A stretch of 64,000 nt of DNA from contig MNCI01005395.1 in the NCBI GenBank assembly GCA_015680685.1, forward strand, positions 6,528 to 70,527, written 5' to 3'. Shown one piece after another: positions 34,740 through 47,200 of this stretch; positions within the stretch are counted from its first letter, which is position 1, and every line of letters starts with the position of its first letter. The notes below the pieces were generated by a model that made no database searches, was not told where the DNA came from, and saw nothing but the letters and a program-made list of their open reading frames with translations. The DNA is from Gnetum montanum (lineage: Eukaryota; Streptophyta; Gnetopsida; Gnetales; Gnetaceae). Made by a program: the position numbers and the translations under genes.

Positions 34740-35400
34740 ACACCCTCTTGCGGTTGTTTGTGTTCTGTGCGGCACAAATCGATCGCCTTGACGGTTCCTC
34801 CAGAGCCCCACAAGACACAAGGCCTTCGATTGCTAGTTAACTAGCTCATTCTATGGTCGTCTTGCTTGCGTACTACACCCTGCCCCGTGCGGTGCAGATC
34901 GGTTGCCTGGACGGTCCCTCCGGGACCTTGTGGGAAATAAAGCCTTCCTGAGTGCTAGTTAATTTGCCCATCCTGCAGTTGTCTCGCTTGCATTCTTTAA
35001 CTCATTTCGTGTGGTACAAACCGGTCGCCTTGACAGTCCCTCCAAGATCCTGTGAGACACAAAATATACCTGATCGCTAGTTAATTTGCTCGTCTTATGG
35101 TAGTCTCATATGCCTTCCACACCCCGCATTAGCGTAGACTCGACACCCTTTGTGGTTGTTTGCGCATTATGTGGTGTAGATTGGTCGCCTCGACAGTTCC
35201 TCCGAAACCCTATGAGATAATAGGCCTTCGGACGATGATTTAACTTACTTCCTCTACAGTAGTCCCGCATGAGTCCTGCATCCTAGCCAACACAGGCGAG
35301 AGCGTGACACCCTTTGAGTCTGTTTCTGTCTTGTGTGGCACAGGTCAATCACCTCGACAGTCCCTCTGGGATCCTGCAGGACGAAAAGCCACCTGTCTTC
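34740..35400 (+). repeat. Leader tandem repeats of element C
   Basis: Five degenerate copies are anchored on the phrase GGTCGCCTTGACAGTCCCTC, at about 34,781, 34,901, 35,023, 35,183 and 35,346. Spacing is near 120 bp for the first copies and near 160 bp for the last two. They lie in the untranslated leader between primer-binding site and gag. Confidence 0.75.
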
Positions 35401-35483
35401 ATTTTGTTGAATTCTTCTGTTCTTCCGCATTTTCTAGCATTCTCGCATAATCTTTCTAGCATTTTCGCATAATCACTTGCTTA

Positions 35484-37590
35484 ATGATGACTTATGCCCC
35501 CACCACTGTCAATATCTCCAACATGGAGGTGCCCTTCACAGCCCGAGGCACTACTGGTGCCGAACAGCAGTTGAATCTAATACCAGAAGCATGTCGGTCT
35601 CTCAGGATTCAAAATCGAGGACCTGAGAGCTTGGCCCAACAACACAAGCATTACAATTTCCTTTGTGCGAAGGTACAAGCTAACCTGCCCTTAGATTTAC
35701 ACAAACTCGAAGAAAGACGTAGCTTCGAGTTCGCTTATTGCAACGGGAAGGAATTCATTCCTAACCAGGGCATTTCCTTGCCTTTGACACAAGCAAACCA
35801 AAGGCTGCTAGATCAACTAATCTAGTTGACAAAGCTTAGAGGGCAACAAGACATAGCGTCCAACTAGGATGACACCTTTCAAGATGGGCAGGAGGAACTC
35901 GATTCCCAATCTGATGAGGGAGGCCTAGCCAACCCCACTCCTATCCAACCTACCCAGTCCTTTTGGGCCAACCCGCTGTCTATCGCCACCCCCTTCGCCA
36001 TTGTCCCTATGATGCAACAGTCTGCAACCATAACTACGGTTGGTAGCCATGCCACATTACCAACACTTCATCACCCCTATCACCCGGTTGCACTCGTAGC
36101 AACTGTGCCACCGCAAGCCGTTTATCAGCACACTACCACAGCACGCAACATACCTATCACGGCTACTCTACCGTATGTCCACACTGTACCTACTCTACAA
36201 CCGCACCTAACTCCCACACCAATTCCTACATATGTGACCATCCAACCCACTGTGGTGGGCCCAAGCCCATCCACGTGATGGCCACTGTTCGCCTCTTCGT
36301 CCATTTCACAATCGTCGCAGATGCCTCATTACACTTGCCCTCAGGTCTACTCGAGCCCCCAAATGGCACAACCTAGCGTGGGCCCATGGGGGATCCCGCC
36401 AGTGACTCAAATAGCCTACCCGGCAGCTTATCCCACTAGCACTGCTCCAATGATGGCACCCACCAGATGGTGGACAACGCAAACAACACCTTTGGTAGGG
36501 GCAACCTCAACGGCACAACCGATGGGTCAAATCGCCACCATTACCATGCCAACTGTCGGGGTTGCTTCTGTAGTCCCCCAGCCATCTACAGTATCCCCGG
36601 GTCTAGACCAAGCGTTTCAGCTTATTCTAACCCTAACCGAGGAAGTAAAACACCTCAAAGCTGTTGGGTCTGATATGGTACGAGTCATGGACTTTTACCA
36701 AGACGACCCCATCAACCCCACAATCCCTACCTTGATACTACCACCCAGGATGTCCCTCCCGTACTTCACGAAGTACAATGGAGAAGGAGATCCCAATACA
36801 CATCTCATCACTTTCCGGTTAGAGTCTTTGCTGCTGCAGCAATGGCCGCACATAATCATTCGCGTTTTCGCCATGTCCTTAGCAGGGAAGGCCCTAGATT
36901 GGTATCACGCATTGCCACGTTCATCCATTTCGACTTTGGAAGAACTCTTGACCTAGTTTGTGACACGCTTCAAGTATAACTTGAAGCCAGAAACCACACT
37001 AGATCAGCTGATGAGCGTCAAGTAAGACCTGCTAGAACCAGTTCAAAAATTCATTCAACGATGGAGCGCAACCCTTAACGAAATTCATGAACCTATCGTT
37101 GAGGCTCATTTGTTAGCTGTCTTTAAGGGTGTAGTGAATGACTTCATCAAGTCAAAACTATATTACCTTGCCCCACGCTCACTTTGCCAAGCTTTTGCTC
37201 AAACAAAAAGCATACAAGATGCAGCCGAGGCAAGTAAAGACCCGGCTTACGTCACTTATAGGAATAGTTTTGCAAGGAAAGACAAAGGCAAGGCCCCAAC
37301 GACCCTGGTGGCTACTGTGGCGACTGAGGCTAAGCCCAAACATAGAAACAGTGGAAACAAGAATACCAAGAAACCAATCGTACCTGTAGCCGACTCAAGG
37401 CCCAAGCCATGCCAAGCATTACAACCCGTTGCCCTCGCATTCGAGGCATCTACATACACTAAACCTAATTTCGAGCGCAAAGATCATTCAAAGTATACTC
37501 TGCTGCCCCTTAAACCTTCAGAACTCCTGAAGCAACTATTGGTAGGGGGTACCTTCAACACAAGCGGATGTCAGAAGAAGCAAACATGAG
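35484..37590 (+). pseudogene. gag: gag of element C
   Basis: A single frame with internal stops starts at MMTYAPTTVNISNMEV (35,484). The N-terminal part (EERRSFEFAYCNGKEFIP) recurs in element F near 62,720. A long Pro/Thr/Gln-rich section spans about 36,000-36,600. The capsid-like core at 36,740-37,250 contains MSLPYFTKYNGEGDPNTHLI, AGKALDWYHALPRSSI and EAHLLAVFKGV, typical of Tat gag. Stops include TAG at 35,823, TGA near 36,276, TAG near 36,955 and TAA near 37,022, each one C-to-T change away from Gln or Arg. A basic tail follows (KHRNSGNKNTKKP). The frame shifts near 37,570 into the zinc-knuckle segment. Confidence 0.85.
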
Positions 37591-39285
37591 ACATCGACGC
37601 TACTGCGAGCTCCTTAGAAACCCCTCTTTAGCCCTGCCCAACGAACCTCCAGTTCCTAAAGGTTTTAGGCTAGACAGGTTTTGCAATTACCATCAACTAT
37701 GCGGTCATACCATAGATTATTATCTATTGTTGCAAGATGACATCCAAAAACTGATTGACCTAGGAAATCTGGTGCTAGATGAAGGTAGCCCAGTACATCC
37801 TGAAAACCAATCCATGTACGTCTATACCGACCTACTCAACACCAACAACACCGATTACATAATCAACACCATCGGTATTGACAATGATCCCACGCCACAC
37901 TTCCAACCATTTGTGATTCGTGTGCCTCAGCATAGTATGCCCATGCTACCAATGGCCAATCCAAGCCCATAGTCGCCCTTCATCCTGAAAGTCCCATCAC
38001 GAACATCTGCCTCTGCACCGCCCATTGGCAAGGCCATGCAACCCCGCCAGCTAATACCTCTAGCCCCATTTGTCATTAGAACACCAGCATCTTCGACAGC
38101 CGCCATCTCGCGTAGCAACAAACAGCTTCCTCGTCCTACGACGCGAGAAACCTACACGATGGGTGAGGTGTCGAAAAGGAACAGCGTCAAAAGCATCTCT
38201 AAAACTACGCTTTTTCCCTCTAAACTCGCACCTCCGTCACCTTCGACAAAGATCGATGCAAGCACGCAACTTATTACATCCTGTCACCAAAAATTTGAAC
38301 CTAGGTCTGGGGCCATCTCCCCTTGGGAGATTCATCTTCTAGGACAAATCGAGGAGGAGAGTGTCAAACATGTGAGTGAGCAAGACTTCTTGAATGCCCT
38401 AACCGAGGTTGGGCAGACCCTAAAGCAAAAAAATACCATGTTAAGCCTATACGACCTAGTCATGGTATCTACCTCTCATCGTGAGGCTCTGGTCCGCATG
38501 TTAATGGCAATCTCGGTTGATGAAAACATGCCGGCAGACGAGAAAACGATCCACTCAGTCATACTCCCCTCCGCACCCATGGAGTTTGCACCTCCACTAA
38601 CTTTCAGCAACAAAGCCCTTAAGGAAGATCCCGAAAAGGGCCAAGTGACTACCGCACCTCTCTTCATCACAATTCAGGTCGGTCAAAATACCGAATCCGA
38701 AGGGTGCATGTTGATGATGGGGCTGCCACAAATGTCATCTCTCTGCCTATCATAGAGAAACTGGGGTTGGTTGACTAGATCAAGCCAACAAAAACGTCGT
38801 GCCTGCGGTCCTTCAACAGGGCACGTGTCCTAGTAAAAGGCATAGTTCACGTAAACATCATAGCGGGGAACGAGCTCCCCACGGATGCAACATTCGTTGT
38901 AGTCAAAGAAATGCCCGGGTTTAACCTAATCTTGGGAAGATCGTGGTTAGCAAAACTCGAGGCTGTTTCCTTGCCTATACACCAAGAAATCCACTTACCA
39001 TACGAGGGAAGGGAGGTGGTAATCCATGGCGACGGGGAGGTAACGCAAGCAATTAGTAACCTAAACACGGAGCAAGGTTTAGAAGTCACAACCTTTGAAG
39101 ATGAAGTGCTTATTCATGCATGCACCAACCATACAGTGGAGGGATCGGCCCAACAAAGCGATCCCCAGGTAGAAAACGTCTGGGTGGAGTTGCCCTTTCA
39201 AGTGGAGGACAATGGCACGAACGAGGGCCCTGGCAAAATGCCTCGACCTTATGTCCCTATCAACCCAAGAAAGGTCAAGAGATAG
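37568..39285 (+). pseudogene. Zinc-knuckle segment and aspartic protease of element C
   Basis: The first part (37,568-37,972) contains CNYHQLCGHTIDYY, a zinc-knuckle of the C-x2-H-x3-GHT-x type whose last Cys is replaced by Tyr. A Ser/Thr/Pro-rich linker follows, then DFLNALTEVGQTLKQ and the retropepsin-like protease (about 38,640-39,090): APLFITIQVG, active-site text VDDGAATNVI in a shifted frame, and FNLILGRSWLAKLE. A Glu/Asn-rich tail with WVELPFQV ends at 39,285. The active site D-D-G differs from the common D-S/T-G. A frameshift before the active site and an in-frame TAG near 38,777 disable it. Confidence 0.8.
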
Positions 39286-39389
39286 CTATGCGTAGCATAG
39301 TAGCCTTGCGACCTCTCACCCAGTCGCCGTCCTCGCATATTCGTTTTTTGCTAAACCCGCCAGGGTGTCGTCTTTTCAACACAATACAC

Positions 39390-39480
39390 AAACGACCTGA
39401 AATGGCCTAAAACTAACAAACAGCCCAAGATGACCTAAAACTAACAAACGGCTCGAAATGACCTAAAATTAGCATCCCAA
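39390..39480. repeat. Minisatellite between C protease and antisense gene
   Basis: Three units of GACCTAAAACTAACAAACGG and variants. The complementary phrase TAGTTTTAGGCCATTTCAGG forms the block at 23,790-24,130 in element B. Confidence 0.75.
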
Positions 39481-39641
39481 AGTGCGAAAACTTCGCATAA
39501 TGCACATAATAACCCGAAATCGATTTTCCTTCTAGAATTTTCACATTTCATTAAAAATTCTCGCTTATTGGCAGTGTCTGTAAACTCTTCCAAAACAAAA
39601 AAAAAGAGGGGGGAGAAGAGGAGGGATCTACTCTCATGCCC

Positions 39642-42600
39642 TCACAAGCTATCCCTATTCGCATCACCTTCACCGTTTGTCTCTACCGCGTTCACTTGCA
39701 CATCGTCTACTCCCATATTGCCCCCTGTCGACACCTCATCCCTTCCCTCCACGGGTCTCACATTCTTGTCAGGGACCTGCATGCCGAAGGATAAAGTAGT
39801 TAGTAGGGGCAAAAAATGCGAGAAATGATAGCTGTAGTAGAGTATCAAAGCAACTAACCTAAGGAGGGCCCATGTCTGTCACAAGAGGTATTTGGTCTAG
39901 GCTAAGCCTGAGACGACGTTCAATCTCCTCCATCGAGATGTTCACCCAAGGAGTGTCGTTAGGTTCAACGTTTGCAGTGGCAACTTTCTCCCTTTTCAAA
40001 ATTATCCATCTTAGAGGTCCCGCGGAAAGGGAGGTGGTAGCAGTCTCCCTGTATGAAGGGTCACCCCCAAATCTGGAGACTCCGTGACCTGCTCCTGCTC
40101 TTTAAACTTTGCATAAGCCTCAGAAGCGCTGATGGCCTTCACAAACACCTCATATGAGAATGCCTCCATAGCAGCATCTCTATATAGCCTTCTATGGGTT
40201 TCGTTTTGTGGTCCCTCAGGGCTTTCCCCCATTCGAAGATCTTGGCGTTGATGTCTTTCATATCTTGGCATTTCTGGGCCAACAAATTCATCTGCAACTG
40301 TTGTTCGACTATTTCGCAGGCAGATTCTACATTTTCACAAACGATGGTCCAAAATCTAGCGTGATCGACCATAGCCCTTTGCAATCCCATGGGGTCAAGA
40401 CTACGGTTCACAAGGAAATCGATCCTTGACTTGAGGTTCTCCACCTCGGCAACTATTTTCATCTCTGTTTGCTCGCTCCTATGAGCCTATTTCTACAATT
40501 CCTCGTTGGTGCGTCTACATTCCCATAGGGAGCGCGCCGAATGCAAAACGCATTTATAAGCCTCGTCAAATACGCAACGAGGCACTTCAGTCACGTTGGA
40601 TGAAAGTGGAGACACTGCGCCAATTTCCATAGGTTGAGCCAGCTCCCATTTGAGCCGAGAGGCTGCAAAAAACATAACAACCACGTCAACATAACATAAA
40701 TCAATACATTTAGAGTCGTAGCATAGCGGCATAGGGGCTATTAACACTCCTACCCATCTACACGAGGATCTACCTGTTGAAGGTGTTTGATCATGTCGTC
40801 AACAAGCCCCTGGACAAACGTAAACTTGTCAGGAATCTCGACCCATGACTCCGTCCGGTGTGGAGAAGGTCTTTGTACATCAGCGGTAGCATCTACCGCA
40901 TAATTAAGCATAGCAGCAGCAACCACGATTAAGCATAACATCAACAGATGAAGTGAACTACAGTAAGGCACATCCAAAACCTAAGCTCACCAGTATTCGG
41001 CTGTTGTCTCTCATCATGCTGGTCCAACACAATCGCGGTAGGTTCTGTAGAAGGCCCAGTCAGGTTCGTAAGAACTCCTACTTCGAGCGCTGGTGCTTTC
41101 CCCTTCAGCAGGGCAGTGTCTTTCTTATTTTGGAAGGACACCTCTTCACTAGTAGGAAGAGGCTCCCTAATGACAAGAGCCCCTGCCCCAGAGATAGGAG
41201 CCCCAGTATCCCTATCTGGGACCCTCTCTTCCAAAACAGGGCTCCCCACATCTCTATTTATTGCCTCGGTCTTAGGACTAACACTTCCTCATCACCTTCT
41301 TCTTCGCCTTCTTCTTTTGCTGTTCGTAAAGGGTATACACACAATAAATCGAAGTTGATTGACTCAAAACTGATACCATGCCACAAAGCACCACTTAGCT
41401 AAACATAAAATATTTAGCATCCTAAACGCTCACCAATAGGGGGTTGCGTTCGCCTCAACTTGAACCACAGTCATCGCTCCTCTTCACAAGGGCTTTCCCT
41501 AATAGGGGGAGGTCCCTTTCTCCATAATTCCATAGGAACGGCCTTAGCCATAAGACGATCACCCTGGATCACGTTGCCGAGTATGGTAAGGGGGGTCTCC
41601 CCTACGCTGTCCTTGCCACAAGCGCTGTGAACCATCAGGCCTTTAGTCGTTACGAAAAATGAATCCCCGACCACTTCTGGAGGAGCCTGGGCTTGCATGG
41701 TTCGAAAGATCTGTCGAATCCACGGCTTGGGGATCTGTTCACGATCCAGCTTGGACCAGACCCCATCCTCTTGGACCACCAGGAATTCCTCAAAGCACTT
41801 TAGATAGCCAATGTAGAATGCGTAGTGCATGTTAGAACGGGACTCCATTTGCTCGCGAAGCCCCAAAATCTCGCCTTGCAAGCCATTACACTGGAACTCA
41901 GCCCAATTATAACGGGCCCCTTCCTCCACGACTTACCGCATGACCTAAGCTTGCCCAAGCCCTATTTGAAGTAGATGTTTCCCCTTTACCCTCTGGTGAT
42001 CACCACCGTCACTTCGCGGGGCTTCTTCGCTCCTGCAATAATGATCATAAAATGCTAAAAAAACGACATTCACTTGTTAACCCACCAGGCCTATACGGTG
42101 AGGGGAATAGTGGGAGCTTAGCCGCCAAGACTACTTTGAGCGTAACTTACTTAAAAGGTTCCCTCCACTCCTTGTCCAGCCAGCCTTTTGTCCTAAAACT
42201 AGTATAGAAAGAGGCGAGTGTGCGTAAGAGGGGACGATACCCTTCCCTGAAAAGAGCAATCACACCCGCTCGTAAGCTCTTGGTAGAGGCAAATTCTTGT
42301 AGGGCTAGTTGAGCCACAGCCAATTTGTCGGGTTGATCATGAACCCCGTCGTCATTAAGATAGAACCTGATGACAAGTGCATGCCATCAACCCTCGACCG
42401 AGCATAGCCAATGTCACGTAATGAAATAGAGACGTAAAACTCACCTGCCAATGCAGTAAACAGTCCTCTGTGGGTTCAAAAAGTATGTTGTCATGTGGCG
42501 TGCGAGGTACAATGTGTTGAAAGGGTGATAGCACTGGTATTCCGGCATGTCCCAAATCCAAGCCAAGTGCCTCAACCCTATGGAGTGTGGAGAAGACCCT

Positions 42601-43505
42601 CCTCCTGGCCTACCCAAAGTTGCATCGTCAGAAAGATATCTCAAGACGTTTCGATTTGCCCCTAGCAACAAGGCCTCTATCACGACAGACGCCTGCGCCT
42701 CATCCGAAGAGGACCAAACCATGAGACTAAACTGGCCGAGGAGGAATTGCAGGAAGTCTAGCGCCCCATCTCTAAACCAAACCGCTTGATCTTCCAAACA
42801 TATCAAAGGAGGGGGAACGTTGGCCATAGGTCCACCTACATAACACAAAACCACCTCCAGATCCAAAACGGCCAACCTAGACCTTGGCCCTACCCTGCAT
42901 AACGGAAACAGCAGACAATGACATCAAACATGAACATAATACGTGCACAATGTAGCAGCGCCTAGCCAACCATAAGTGAAGCATAGCATGATCCCTGTTC
43001 ATCATAGCACAACAAAGACGCAGAAGCCTAGCGTAGTAAGAACATACAAGTAAATTAGCTTAGCCATAAGGTAACTAATAGCAGACCCAAACAGAACATG
43101 TGCCTACGTCCCACGTAACTAAACCCCCTCCCAAAGGTCTCATGGTCCAACAGCTTGGAGGACCCTAGCCCCGTAGCCGTGGCAACGATCGCAGTATTAA
43201 TGGCCTTGAACATCACTGTGACGAGACCCTTGCACAACAGAGATGACTGAAAGAAAGCAAGACCGTGACAACACCAAAGCCAAAAAGACGCAGCCATAGG
43301 AAATACCAATAGTAAAACAAATAAGAAAAAAAAATAGGGCAAAAAAGGGTAGAAGGTGCAGAGAGAAAGGGACAAAAGGGATGTATGAAACTCACTGGGT
43401 CAATGATATGTCCTCCCACGCTGAAACGCTCACCTGCGGCCCACGTCTCAGAGCCTTCTGCATCTCCTCGACTTTCGCGAGCACCAACTAAGTCTTGGGA
43501 GCCAT
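39642..43505 (-). pseudogene. Antisense spliced FCP1-like gene of element C
   Basis: A multi-exon gene opposite to gag-pol. Predicted exons: 43,505-43,434 (MAPKT, stop, LVLAKVEEMQ), 42,894-42,445 (FCP1-like), 42,366-42,151, 42,032-41,433, about 41,345-40,991, 40,892-40,754, 40,662-about 39,860 and 39,782-39,642; introns fit GT-AG. Exon 2 has LAVLDLEVVLCYVGG, VWFRDGALDFLQFL, FSLMVWSSSDEAQASVVIEA and PFNTLYLARHM...NPQRTVYC; exon 3 continues as the C-terminal helices of that domain. Exon 4 begins with a predicted coiled coil. Exon 5 has a Lys/Arg-rich run that could be a nuclear signal. Exon 7 is helical (MEEIERRLRLSLDQI). In-frame stops (TAG, TAA, TGA) and one frameshift near 40,160 show decay. 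The phase between exons 1 and 2 was not resolved. The function is unknown. Confidence 0.7.
42151..42894 (-). other. FCP1/NLI-interacting-factor-like domain in the antisense gene
   Basis: Exons 2 and 3 align in order with plant FCP1-like HAD phosphatases: strand with the nucleophile (VLDLEVVL), helix (ALDFLQFLLGQF), the VWSS motif, a helix of the form VVIEALL, then the NTL strand and the NPxxT strand. In active enzymes the first motif is DxDG and the strand after NTL carries D-D-S-P. Here they read DLEV and ARHM, so catalysis is unlikely. The C-terminal helix text (LAVAQLALQEF) fits the family's ending. The family assignment is pattern recognition by eye. Confidence 0.6.
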
Positions 43506-44285
43506 AGTCCTGCCAACAAATTTACGACCTTCATAGAAATTTGCCTCGATATGAATTCACACAGTGACTCCACACCCCAAAATCACCGAAGTGCTCCGAT
43601 AAGGATTATAACCTTCCAAGGCAAAAACAACGAAATTATCAGGATTCAACCCATATTTATGGCAGTAGGAACAAAATGGGGAAACTTCTTTTTTTTCTCT
43701 CTTTGATTAAGGTGGGGGCGGCAGGCAGCGTAGCATGCTCGCCACGACATCACAAGACTATTGGCATTTAAACATCCACATGCTCCAAGCCAGTTACTCA
43801 TCTTCTCGAAAGTAAAAATAATACGATAATATTTCAACTAATAATGGTCGTAGTTTGCAATGACGTCAAACGAAGTAATTAGGCTTCTTGCGTCAGCAAT
43901 CACCTGGTGTACCTCGACATAAAGATAGCATAGTCCTTAACAGTTTCATGCCTTCATGCCCGCATTAACCGCTCGGTATGTCTCATGCTCGCAACGCTAC
44001 CTATTTTATCATTATTTAGCATGCCAAAACTTTGCATGTCACAATATGGTAATCCAAAATGACATTTAAACTAGTAATTTTGCGTCAACGGTGACTGTGT
44101 CTTCGACCATCCTAGATCCCTATGCCTAGGCAGTACGCCATGACCCTAAGTAAGTAAACCTCCAATCTCTACACCACCTTATTTAGCAAGACACATCTTG
44201 GTGTTGCTTTGTGGATTTACATTCCGCATAATCTTTGGTGACCCTTACCCAGGCTCTCATCTTGTGATGGTAGGTTAAGCAAGAA

Positions 44286-47200
44286 ATGGAAACCCATCAT
44301 GCCCTGTCCACGCCTCTAATATTGACAGGACCACAAGGCAAGCTCGTAAGACAGTTAAACCCTGACGCGATCAACTGGGAGTCAAGTGCGATTAACATTA
44401 TAGCAACCTTAGAAGTGTCCCCAGATTCGCCTAAGCACCTAGTCCATGTCCTAGATTTGGAGGTTGGAGATGTAATCGAGGATCCACTCGTCGAGACACT
44501 CGTAACCTCTACAAGAAGGGAGGTAAAGACATTAAGACTCAACTCTCTACTAGACACGCAAATACACGAGGGTATAGTTAAAACCTTGCAAGAACATGTT
44601 GACGTCTTCGCATGGTCATATGAAGATATGCCAGGTTTAGACCCACGGTTGATTCAGCATAACATCTTCTTAGACCCCCACGCGAAGGCAGTCAAACAAA
44701 AGGCATGCAAAATCAAGCCAAAAATCACGCTAGCCATGAAGGACGAGGTCACTAAGCTATATCGAGCAGGTTTCATCTATGCAGTTGACTATTCAGAGTG
44801 GGTGTCCAACATCGTTGTGGTTTCGAAGAAAACAGGAGGGATACGAATGTGTATAGATTTCTGAGATTTGAACAAGGCAATGATCAAGGACAACTTTCCA
44901 CTACTGAACATTGATCAACTCATTGACACCGCGGCTGGGCATGCCTTGCTATCCTTCATGGATGGTTTCTCTGGATATAACCAAATCCGCATCAACCCGA
45001 AACACCAGCTGTCAACCACCTTCATGACTCCATTTTGGACCTTTTGCTATATCATGATGCCCTTCAGGCTCAAAAATGCTGGGACAACATACCAGCGAGC
45101 CATGACGTACATTTTTAGTAACCACATCCTAAAACGCTAAATGATTACGTAGACGATATAGCGGTTAAGTTCAAAGAGGCAGCCCATCACCCTTGCGACC
45201 TAGAGTTAGTCCTCAAGTGCTGTCAAAGGCACGATTTGCGTCTCAATCCTAAGAAATGCGTCTTCAGAGTAAAGACCGGGCGCATGTTAGGGTTTGTAGT
45301 ATCGGAGGCTGGAATACGGGTGGATCTAGACAAAGTTAAAGCTATCGTCAACCTAGTGCCCCCCACAAACCTAAAAGAGTTACGCGGCCTACAACGTAGA
45401 GTGCAATTCATTCGAAGGTTCATAGCAAGACTAATCGATAAGTTACACCCCATGCAACATCTTATGAAAAAAGGGGTTGACTTCAAGTGGACAGTCCAAT
45501 GTCAACAAGCCTTCGACAACCTGAAGAAGGAACTCTCCCACCTACCAACAGTGTACCTGCCACAAAGGAATAAGTTGTTCTTCATATACCTCACCACCTC
45601 CGACGCATCCATAGTGGCATTGCTATGTCAGAAGCGGGACGATGGCTCTGTGATACCAATGTATTACCTAAGCCACGCATTAATATCATATGAGAAAAAA
45701 TACAACGAGGTGGAAAGGAATTGCCTAGCCTTAGTGTTCACGCTAAAAAGGTGATGGCACTACCTATTCCGCAGCACAACCAACATCATTTGCAAAAGCA
45801 ATGTACTCTGGGCTATCACTAGCAACCTATACGAAGATAGCAGGATAGCTTGATGGAAGGCCATAACTGCAGAATTTGATCTATGTTATGTGAGCCAATC
45901 ATTGACAAAAGGACAAGCCATAGCGACCTAACTCATGGCCTCGCCAGTCAATGACTAGGCGATCATCGACCCTGAGTTCCCAAATGAATATGTAAGCGAT
46001 GTCACCCTCGTCCCACCGCATTTCGAGGAAACCTTACACTTCGACGGTGCCTCAACCACGCAAGGAGGTAGCGCCGCTACTGTAATCACATTCCTCTTTG
46101 GGGAAATGTACCCATCTGCTTATCGTTTCGCATTCCCATGCACTAACAACGTGGCGGAATATGAGGGGCTACTCAGAGGCCTCTTAACTGCCTGCGCACT
46201 ACATGTACAACACCTGGCGATCCGGGGAGATTCACAACTAGTTGTGAATCAAATCACCAAAGTTTACGCTTGCAAGGCTACGCACCTGCAACCCTACTGT
46301 GACCTAGAAAAGGTCTTATTGAAACGATTCACAACCACTGATATGCAACACATGTCACACAGTGAGAACCGCATAGCAGACGCCCTAGCTACTCTCACGT
46401 TAAACATCCCATCGCAGTCCTTGGAAAACCTGCCTACTGCAATCATAGAATGCGCAGAACCAATCACTCGAACAGAACACGTGGCGTCTGTCAACGCCAC
46501 GGACACCCCAGAATTTTACAATAACATTAAAGCATATTTACAGCATGGCAAACTCCCAAGTGGATTGACATTGAGCCAGAGAGATGCAATTTGCAAATGC
46601 ATTTGGAAATACGTGCTCATGGGGAGTGATGCCCTATGCCGCCGATCCTACGATGGGATATTGCTAGCATGCGTGGGTGGTGAGCAGGCACAGAAAGTGG
46701 TTAATGAGGTTCATGAAGGGCTGTGCGGTGGGCACATCGCACCTAGGGCTATGGCAGCGAAGATCAAACACCTAGGGTATTATTGGCCTTACATGGAGCG
46801 TGACTGCTTGTCTAAAGTCAAGACATGTGACACATGTCAGAGATATGCAAATCTTATACACATAGTGCCTACAGACCTACACCCTACACAAATTACGTGG
46901 CCCTTCCAACGATGGGGACTAGACCTCATAGGGCCCATCATGCCTAAATCTTCCATGGGGCATAGCTTCATTATCACCACCATAGAGTATTTTACTAAAT
47001 GGGTGGAAGCTATTCCTCTGAGGAAAACGACATCCTAGCAAATCTGCCACTTCATCCTCGATCACATCGTGACTAGGTTCAGGCTTCCAATGACCATTGG
47101 GACCGACAATGGACCACAGTTCAGCAGTAAGGAAACCATAGCCTTCTGCAAAAACCTGGGCATTAAACAATCATTTTCTTCTCCCTACTACCCACAAGCG

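Noticed and set aside
43055-43419. Hydrophobic open frames (up to 106 codons) on the minus strand of C
   Set aside because: They fall in the first intron of the antisense gene between a good donor (43,433) and acceptor (42,895); no conservation in B.
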